Assembly (NCBI RefSeq): GCF_001039355.2
Contig: NW_019776021.1
Span: forward strand, 1-43,091
Length of the DNA stretch: 43,091 nucleotides
Source of the DNA: Lingula anatina
Lineage: Eukaryota; Brachiopoda; Lingulata; Lingulida; Lingulidae
Reading direction: 5' to 3'
The notes beneath the pieces are model-generated. The model had not been told where the DNA came from and searched no databases. It saw only the letters and a program-made list of their open reading frames with translations. Below, one piece after another: positions 37,083 through 43,091 of this stretch; within the stretch, counting starts at the first letter, position 1; each line of letters begins with the position of its first letter. The translations under genes and the position numbers were made by a program.

Positions 37083-38018
37083 TGAAAGCGCCCTAAGTTC
37101 ATTTACATAAAAGATGCATGAAGGTAAACTATGAAGATGACGAACTGAAAATCTGTTACATAGTTTTGATTCAGAACCCTAGTAAATTTGACATCTGGTA
37201 TTTAAAAAAAGTTAAAAGTCATGAGGTTTTTGACACTGATGTAAATTGTTGAATACATAAGGGAAAAAAAGTAATGAAGACCCCTCGTGGCAACATGCTC
37301 CTTTCAACTTAAGGTGAAAACATGAAAAAATCTAGCAGTTCACATGAGAAATAATACAAACTGATTTCCATGAACAAGAAAAAAACAAAACTATTTCACA
37401 CTGCAATAAGTGACAATACTGGCCAACTCCCAGTTGAAATATTTCCATCAAAACTCGATTTACAGCTGTGGTAAATGGCACTGAAAGTCTTAACTTTTGC
37501 TGAGTCCTCTGAAGTGTTTTCTTAAATGTTGTCACTCTCCATGCAGTTTAATCAGAGTTTCATGAAAAGATCAAACAGATGAGATTAAAAAAGGAAGTGG
37601 TTCAGACCTAACTGGAACTTACAGCATAAATGACCCAAATTTTAAAACGTTAGAATATCAATATTGAGAATAATATTTATTCTATGATCTGTTGACCTGC
37701 TGGACTCTGCTACAGGTGAAAAGTAACATGAAGATTCATTTCTTAAAAAGATCAACAATGGTCTTGGCAGAAAGAGAGATTGCAAAAACTTCAAAAACTT
37801 TGATTTGCTCACTGTAATTATATTTATCAAAGCCTCTGATTAATAATAATAATAATATCACAGCTATACAAGTTCAAGTACGAACTTTATCCCTGGTTAA
37901 TTATCTGTTAGATATATTCAGATAAAAAGATCACAAAAAGATTGGTAGGTTTCCAATACCCTCTGAACTTCAGGGTGACATTTTGCAGTTGTATATGGTC
38001 AATACTCGAGTCCTCATG
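37083..38018 (-). other. 3'UTR of the MGCGSSS gene (inferred)
   Basis: Non-coding AT-rich sequence between the minus-strand stop and the AATAAA. It contains a short (TAA)n at about 37842-37856. No other gene seen. Confidence 0.5.
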
Positions 38019-38152
38019 CTACATGATGTCCACTCCCATTACTTCAACACTGTGATTTGGAAGCCGAGGTCCCAAGTGGTATCCTCCAGGAAGATCTACT
38101 GGCTGATATCCACCTCCCATCTGATGTGCAGCCATCATGCCTACAGCACCAC
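38019..38152 (-). CDS. MGCGSSS gene exon 5 (C-terminus)
   Basis: Acceptor CTCTTATAG. Encodes GAVGMMAAHQMGGGYQPVDL through VMGVDIM and TAG. Phase 1 in. Confidence 0.8.
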
Positions 38153-40014
38153 CTATAAGAGAGTAATTAAATTCCTGTTGAATAATATGCTAATATGGGT
38201 CCAGAGGGAAGATGGAGGGAACTGCAAAGGGGATTTGTATGTGTCTGCCACACTTTTCTTTTTTCATGCAGAAACCTAGTAAAATTTAATATTTTCCTTC
38301 TTTTTCTCTTCTCCCCCAACACGTCACTTCACTCTCTACCCCCATCCCACTGTAAAAAGCCTATCTCTGTCCATACTGCCAAAACAGAATTATAAACATC
38401 TAAATAAACAGAACTATTTAAAAAATACCATTATCTGTTACAATGCATCAATGTCTTAATTTCTCCCTTCAGTGTGATAATAACAATAATAATGATAATT
38501 CAGTTAAAAATACATGCTGTACAGAAAATCAACATTGAAACTGTTTACAATCTGTTATGGCAGGCCCGTACCCAGGGGGGGTTCGGGGGGTTCGAAAGAA
38601 CCACCCTTTTTGCTGGGAAAAGGTCCACTCTGGGTAAAATTTGACCTATGTAGGCCTACTTGAGGATTTTATGGTAAAAGGTACACTTTTTTAGAAAACG
38701 AACCCCTCCTCTGAAATTGCTGGCTGCTGACCTGTATGGTGTATTTTATTCTTTGCACACCACCTTCCAACATCTTTTAAGAAAGTCTGATGACAGTAAA
38801 TAAAAACTAAAAAAACTTCAATTAAAATCATTGCTTACCAACTAAAGCACCCTCTACAAATCTGTCATCATTGTTGTTGTGCATGCATCCTCCACCAACC
38901 ATCATTGGCCCTGTAGGTCCATAGTAGGCTGAAATTAAGTTACATTGTGACAATGAAAATTTGCTTGACATTAAACAAATTTTGGACTGACTTCAGATAG
39001 TGGGCATGTGGATTGCAATTGAGTTTTTTGCTCAAACTGCAAAGCTTTCATTATCCTTCAGTTCAACCCAGCAACCATTCAATATGCTATTAACTTATAT
39101 TACATAGGGGTTGGGTGCAACACCCGACTGTCTGCTTCCTCTTGGAATTAGTCTAAAAACAGTTTAAGTTAATGTGGTGCTGAATGTGTCCTAACATTGA
39201 GCATTGACCAGATGGGAAAACAATTCCAATGGAAAAAATAGATTTAAAAACAATGGACAATCAGTGGAAAAAAAATTTTAACCAAATTATCTGACACCTG
39301 AAACTTGTTTTAAAAGTTAACTTCCAAAAAAAAAAAAAAAAAAAAAACGACCTGGTCATATTGCCTCTGATAATCATCCACTCACCTCCAGGTTGATTTC
39401 CACTGCTGTACTGTTGTGAGGGATAACCTATAAAAATTTAAATGATTATTTATAATTTACAGTATCAAATTTGGTGTTCTCACAAATAGTAAAACTGTTA
39501 ACAAATGTTAAAAATTGTCTGCTACATATGTCATATACAAGTATCAATTTTTTTTATGCTGTGCATATTTTTAAAAAATTGAGAAATTAAATACTTCTTA
39601 CTCATTCTACTTACCCCCATTTGTATATTGCTGCTTTGGATATGCAGGACCTTTAAAATATAATTTACATTACTAAATACTTTCAATAAATTTGAAAGAT
39701 GCTCTAAAATAAATTAATCACTTATGCTGTAATGGTGACTTCAACACATCTTTTTCAAGATAGGAAAATAAAAATGCCATGAAAATTAAAAGGATGGGTT
39801 AGTAAAGATAACACATAAATATCTTAAAATAAATGGCACGTGAAATGACTCACTCATGTATTTGAACTTATTTGGTATTGGTTTGGTTATATTAACATTT
39901 CATCATGTTAATTCAAGTGTGTGCATAAGGTAACCTTAAAGTTTTTTTTTCGTGAATTCAAACACCTATTATTTTCTTTTCTTTTTTCTTACCTGAACTG
40001 GAGCCACAACCCAT
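38019..40014 (-). CDS. Small Gly/Tyr/Pro-rich protein with N-terminal MGCGSSS lipidation motif
   Basis: Five coding exons (39993-40014, 39615-39650, 39386-39427, 38839-38928, 38019-38152) join with phase-1 introns throughout into one 107-aa frame ending in TAG (38019-38021). The N-terminus MGCGSSSG fits myristoylation at Gly2 and palmitoylation at Cys3. Low-complexity repeats follow, one per tiny exon (GPAYPKQQYTNG, then GYPSQQYSSGNQPG), then YYGPTGPMMVGGGCMHNNN and the conserved-looking segment DDRFVEGALVGGAVGMMAAH. The C-terminus is LGPRLPNHSVEVMGVDIM. There is no signal peptide or clear membrane helix. All splice sites are canonical GT/AG. It is convergent with OGT and divergent from the PWWP gene. 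I do not recognise the family; the Tyr/Gln/Gly-rich part loosely recalls other membrane-tethered GYP-rich proteins. The gene structure is well supported; the function is unknown. Confidence 0.8.
38561..38734. mobile_element. Non-autonomous DNA transposon, CAGG ends, 5-bp TSD
   Basis: A 174-bp element starting CAGGCCCGTACCCAG and ending with the inverse of CAGGTCAGCAGCCAG (11 of 15 matching). It is flanked by TATGG on both sides (38556-38560, 38735-38739). A G-rich TTCGGGGGGTTCG stretch near the left end and CGAACCCCTCC near the right are also roughly inverted. Inserted in the last intron of the MGCGSSS gene. The ends and 5-bp duplication resemble the 235-400 element. Confidence 0.7.
38839..38928 (-). 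CDS. MGCGSSS gene exon 4
   Basis: Acceptor AATTTCAG, donor GTAAGC. Encodes AYYGPTGPMMVGGGCMHNNN then DDRFVEGALV; 90 nt, phase 1-1. Confidence 0.8.
39386..39427 (-). CDS. MGCGSSS gene exon 3 (42 nt)
   Basis: Acceptor TTTTTATAG, donor GTGAGT. Encodes GYPSQQYSSGNQPG; phase 1-1, similar in content to exon 2, so the two may derive from one duplicated mini-exon. Confidence 0.8.
39615..39650 (-). CDS. MGCGSSS gene exon 2 (36 nt)
   Basis: Acceptor TTTTAAAG, donor GTAAGT. Encodes GPAYPKQQYTNG; phase 1-1. Confidence 0.75.
39993..40014 (-). CDS. MGCGSSS gene exon 1 (start)
   Basis: ATG at 40014-40012, 22 coding nt for MGCGSSS, ending phase 1 at donor GTAAGAA. The exon continues upstream as UTR to 40038, where the acceptor ATTTAG lies directly against the (AAT)n tract. 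Confidence 0.8.
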
Positions 40015-40040
40015 GGTTAACTTATTTCTTTGTTGTAGCT

Positions 40041-40041
40041 A

Positions 40042-40083
<42 letters not shown>
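40041..40083. repeat. (AAT)n microsatellite at a 3' splice site
   Basis: About 14 AAT units on the plus strand, (ATT)n on the transcribed minus strand, immediately upstream of the acceptor used by the MGCGSSS gene start exon. Confidence 0.9.
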
Positions 40084-40575
40084 TTTATACATACATTTCG
40101 TCAAATAAGCAAAGTTATTTTTACTGTTGTCTTCAAATTTTATGATCATGATGGTAAAAGAACTTACTTGTAATAAAGTGACCACAATAAAATGTACATT
40201 TGATTTTTCTATTTTCACTCTCACAAAAGAAAATTGAGTTTCATTACAGTCCAAATTAAAATGCTACAAATGCTGTGTCAATCATAAGTAAAGTTAATAC
40301 TGATAATAAATTGACAGCACTTAATTAAAGGTATCTGGGATTTCCCACTATATAAAATTTTCATATAAAAAAAATCAAAATTCTCTTACATTCTCTGGTT
40401 CCTTTTTGTGTGTTTTATACCATTTCTGATTTAAAAATTAAACAGTTGTACTAAATTTCTAGAAAAATGTCTTTGATCAGTCACGTTGACCGCTAGCGTA
40501 TTACAGAAAGAAATATTGATATCAGGTTATTTTATTTGAAGTTTTTTTTAAATCATTTCCAACGCGGATTCTTAC

Positions 40576-40765
40576 CTTTCCAAGCGTTTTAAGTAAAATT
40601 CTAATAAATCACTATACCACCTCTTGTCTCGACTAAAATTCAACCGTCACAGTAAAATATATCTATTAAATTGCTAGATTAAAACAAATGCCACAAAAAA
40701 ATCTTTAGAAGACTCTTCAACTTATAAATCACTAGTCAGCCATATGTAAACAGTATCTGGTTGAG
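40576..40765 (-). other. Probable 5'UTR exon of the MGCGSSS gene
   Basis: On the minus strand AAAACGCTTGGAAAG precedes donor GTAAGAATCC (40575 downward). The exon would run from about the inverted promoter motif at 40766-40779. The 5' limit is inferred. Confidence 0.45.
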
Positions 40766-40994
40766 AAGATAAAACGCGCGTAAAACTTAAAACTAGCTTC
40801 AAAATAGATATTTACTTTTCATAATCTGTTAACTTAGATTTAAATAAACAGATATGTTTTAGTAAATACATACAATTATATTCCCAAAAATAGATTTTTG
40901 TTTCGGATTTTTTTAAGATTTTGAAACAATATACTCATATCTAAGATATCGATAGTGTCACGGTGACAAAAGCACACGGTGCGCGTTTTATCTT
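40766..40994. promoter_or_regulatory. Divergent promoter with inverted 14-bp motif
   Basis: GCGCGTTTTATCTT occurs at 40981-40994 on the plus strand and at 40779-40766 on the minus strand, so each copy reads toward its own gene. The 201 nt between them hold TATCGATA (40947-40954, identical to the Drosophila DRE core-promoter element) and the palindrome GTCACGGTGAC (40957-40967). This marks a compact bidirectional promoter for the MGCGSSS and PWWP genes. Confidence 0.65.
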
Positions 40995-41002
40995 GTACAT
41001 CC

Positions 41003-41008
41003 CACGTG
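41003..41008. promoter_or_regulatory. E-box CACGTG
   Basis: Palindromic CACGTG 11 nt upstream of the PWWP gene ATG. bHLH factors of the Myc/USF type bind this sequence; usage here is inferred. Confidence 0.35.
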
Positions 41009-41016
41009 AACAATTC

Positions 41017-41024
41017 AAGATGGC
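41017..41024 (+). promoter_or_regulatory. YY1-type motif over the PWWP gene start codon
   Basis: AAGATGGC overlaps the ATG, as in many animal housekeeping genes with downstream YY1 sites. Confidence 0.4.
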
Positions 41025-41054
41025 ATCAAAATTCAGAGTCGGCGATCTTGTATG
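41020..41054 (+). CDS. GLYR1: PWWP gene exon 1
   Basis: ATG at 41020. Encodes MASKFRVGDLV and two bases of Trp; donor GTAAGG. Confidence 0.85.
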
Positions 41055-42582
41055 GTAAGGATGTGCTTGGTTTAGAATAATGCATGGTCAATTTTGTGAT
41101 CAGATCTCATCTATGAATGTCAATATGTTTAATGACCGTATCTTTCCAATTTCAGGGCGAAAATGAAGGGCTTTCCTGCATGGCCGGGGAAGGTACGTGC
41201 ACCCTCGTGAACAAAGAGAGGCCGGTTGGTGCCCGTGCCTCACGCCAAAAGGGGGAGTTGGTAGTAGTGCATTCGGCTAGCAATGCTAAATCATCCAATT
41301 ATAGTAACATCTTTGCCAACGCATAAACTTAATGATAATGTTTCCCAAATGAAGAATATTGCTTTGGTTTAGAAAGACATGATTTATGGTTTAAACTTTT
41401 TTATTAAGTCGGTGCTGTTTCTTTTGATTGAAACCCAACCCTATCACTGATTGTCTCAGTATCATGACCATTGAAAAATATGTAGAGCATTTCTTAACAT
41501 GCGAACCACACCCTTTCCAATTCTTTGCCATGTTGTGATATTTGCTGATTTCTTACAGGCGAGACAAGCTGCCTACACTATCATGATCTATTGTTTGCCA
41601 AAGAATTTAAAATATTTGACCTAGTTTAATTTTGGCTTCATTGCTTGTTTTCATAGGTTATTGATTCCTGTTTTGAAAATTGGTTATTATATGGGGCAGA
41701 ATCAAAAGCTTGCATTCTTTATGTTTAGGTGATAGAGCCAAAGCCCGAAGTGAAGAGACCAAGCAATAAGAAACCAATGCATTTTATCTTCTTTTATGGG
41801 TCTGAGAATTAGTAAGTACAGTAATCCGGTAGAGGAACCTCAGAATATTTACAACTGACAAGGAAATCACCAAGATAAGATTTCCAGTGAAAGCAACCAA
41901 AGTCTATTCACTAGGCCTATCTTATAAACTCTCTCAGAATGGCACTGTTAGAATACTATTATATGGCATAGTATTGTACATATAATAGAATGAAATATCA
42001 AGACTATAGACACATTATACGTCTGTGATTACACTAAACATACCACTTAATCAATTTGCTTTTGGGTAATTTCATTCAAAATTTAGGAAATAAAGTTAGA
42101 TAAACTACACAACCACTTATTGAACTTTTGCATGTGCCGTATAAGAATTTTTGTTCATAAATCAACAGTGATTGATACAGTTTTTTGCAAGAAAAATATA
42201 TTTGAGTCCTATTAGAGGAGATGATGATAGACTACTTTTACAGCAAATGATCCACTGTAAAATTCTTTGAATTCTTAATTTTATTCCTCTTCAGTGCGTG
42301 GGTGTTTGAGGAAAATACTTTCCTGTATGCAACTAACAAAGATAAGTTCATGCCTGCCTCTCGCATTCCCAAGGGGTTTAAGGAAGCTGTGGAAGCCATT
42401 GATGAGGCACTGGAAGCTATGCCTACTCAGGTAAAGTTGATTCCATTTGTATTTTATATGTTCAGACATTTAACTAATTTGTAATATGGTTGACTGTTCT
42501 TTTTCATGTTTTGTTTTTCAACATATTTCTATGGCATACATGCAGATGAATAAGATTGACAGGAAGGAAGGAAGGAAGGAAG
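41020..42582 (+). CDS. GLYR1: PWWP-domain protein, GLYR1/NPAC-like (5' part; continues off window)
   Basis: Exons 41020-41054, 41156-41192, 41729-41811, 42295-42430 and perhaps 42546-42582 join in one frame. The start MASKFRVGDLVWAKMKGF is followed by PAWPGKVIEPKPEVKRPSNK, HFIFFYGSENYAWV and ending FKEAVEAIDEALEAMPTQ. This matches the N-terminal PWWP domain of GLYR1/N-PAC (human [20 protein letters not shown] ... FFVKFFGTEDHAWI ... RFQQAVDAVEEF). GLYR1 reads H3K36me3-marked nucleosomes and assists KDM1B and Pol II elongation. Its C-terminal dehydrogenase-like domain, which would confirm the assignment, lies beyond the window. Other PWWP proteins remain possible but match less well in spacing. 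Confidence 0.8.
41156..41192 (+). CDS. GLYR1: PWWP gene exon 2 (PAWP core)
   Basis: Acceptor AATTTCAG, donor GTACGT. Completes Trp then AKMKGFPAWPGK, the defining PWWP motif. 37 nt. Read-through past the donor gives unrelated sequence, which supports splicing here. Confidence 0.85.
41729..41811 (+). CDS. GLYR1: PWWP gene exon 3
   Basis: Acceptor ATGTTTAG, donor GTAAGT. Encodes VIEPKPEVKRPSNKK then PMHFIFFYGSEN and the start of Tyr. Confidence 0.85.
42295..42430 (+). CDS. GLYR1: PWWP gene exon 4
   Basis: Acceptor CCTCTTCAG, donor GTAAAG. Encodes AWVFEENTFLYATNKDKFMP then ASRIPKGFKEAVEAIDEALE, the C-terminal helix bundle of the PWWP domain. Phase 0 out. Confidence 0.9.
42546..42582 (+). CDS. 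Possible GGAA-repeat mini-exon 5 of the PWWP gene
   Basis: Acceptor CATGCAG and donor GTATAC bracket 37 nt in frame with exon 4, encoding MNKIDRKEGRKE, basic as expected after the PWWP domain. Much of it is a (GGAA)n microsatellite, so it may be intronic repeat with chance splice sites. Confidence 0.35.
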
Positions 42583-42984
42583 GTATACATTTACACTAGT
42601 AAATTAATTTTACCCAACATGGTTATAATTTTATAGCATTGCAGTAAGGTGCAATGGTAAACATGGTTTGTATTTATAATGTATTTTATTTAGTACTAGT
42701 ATATTGGTTAAAGTTTTCAGTGAATATTATTTTTAGGAAGGATATCTTATTGTAAATGGTAAAATCATTGAATTTTACTCAAACAATTGGATGTTTATTT
42801 GACATGGAGAATAATATCTGATTTAAGATTAAAGATATTATTATAGTTACTGAGTGATTAATAAAGCCAGTGAAAACCTTAATAGATCTGAAATTTAGAT
42901 TGCTGAGAATTAATGTTGTAAACTTTCTTCTTATGTGTTACTTTCTGGTGATTATTTTAGATGTGGTGTGGTGTATGTTAATTA

Positions 42985-43091
<107 letters not shown>

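Overview
This is a eukaryotic (metazoan) genomic contig: AT-rich, with spliced genes whose exons are bounded by GT/AG sites, many small transposon remnants and microsatellites, and no prokaryotic gene organisation. The intron-rich O-GlcNAc transferase gene, the modular thymosin-beta gene and the repeat content suit an invertebrate, possibly a lophotrochozoan. The taxon cannot be fixed from sequence alone.

Layout, left to right. (1) 1-20700, minus strand: a multi-module thymosin-beta (actin-binding) gene. Its coding exons lie at 13771-13879, 5595-5708, 2466-2579 and probably 1-117; it runs off the left edge and has a probable 5'UTR exon near 20615. Its large introns carry TA-flanked hairpin MITEs, a CAGG-ended DNA transposon remnant and a 1.9 kb assembly duplication. 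(2) 20700-21395: a divergent promoter interval. (3) 21396-35844, plus strand: a complete nucleocytoplasmic O-GlcNAc transferase gene (OGT). It has 22 coding exons, about 1023 aa, the full TPR superhelix and an intact catalytic domain. One TPR exon is present as two diverged 101-nt alternatives that look mutually exclusive. (4) 38019-40014, minus strand: a five-exon gene for a 107-aa Gly/Tyr/Pro-rich protein with an N-terminal MGCGSSS lipidation motif, which I do not recognise. It is convergent with OGT. (5) 41020-edge, plus strand: the 5' part of a PWWP-domain gene resembling GLYR1/NPAC. It is divergent from the MGCGSSS gene across a short promoter that holds a 14-bp motif in inverted copies, one facing each gene.

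Single N bases at 17692, 27970, 31190 and 32342 sit exactly at junctions of near-identical direct duplications. These look like unmerged contig ends or haplotypes, not biology. They falsely duplicate OGT exons 14-16, part of exon 10 and 1.9 kb of thymosin intron. Another N lies in a poly-T at 20074.

The genes are functionally separate: actin monomer binding, nutrient-sensing protein glycosylation, an orphan lipidated protein, and a chromatin reader. The strongest biological observation is the mutually exclusive TPR exon pair in OGT, followed by the symmetric motif in the divergent promoter and the orphan lipidated gene.
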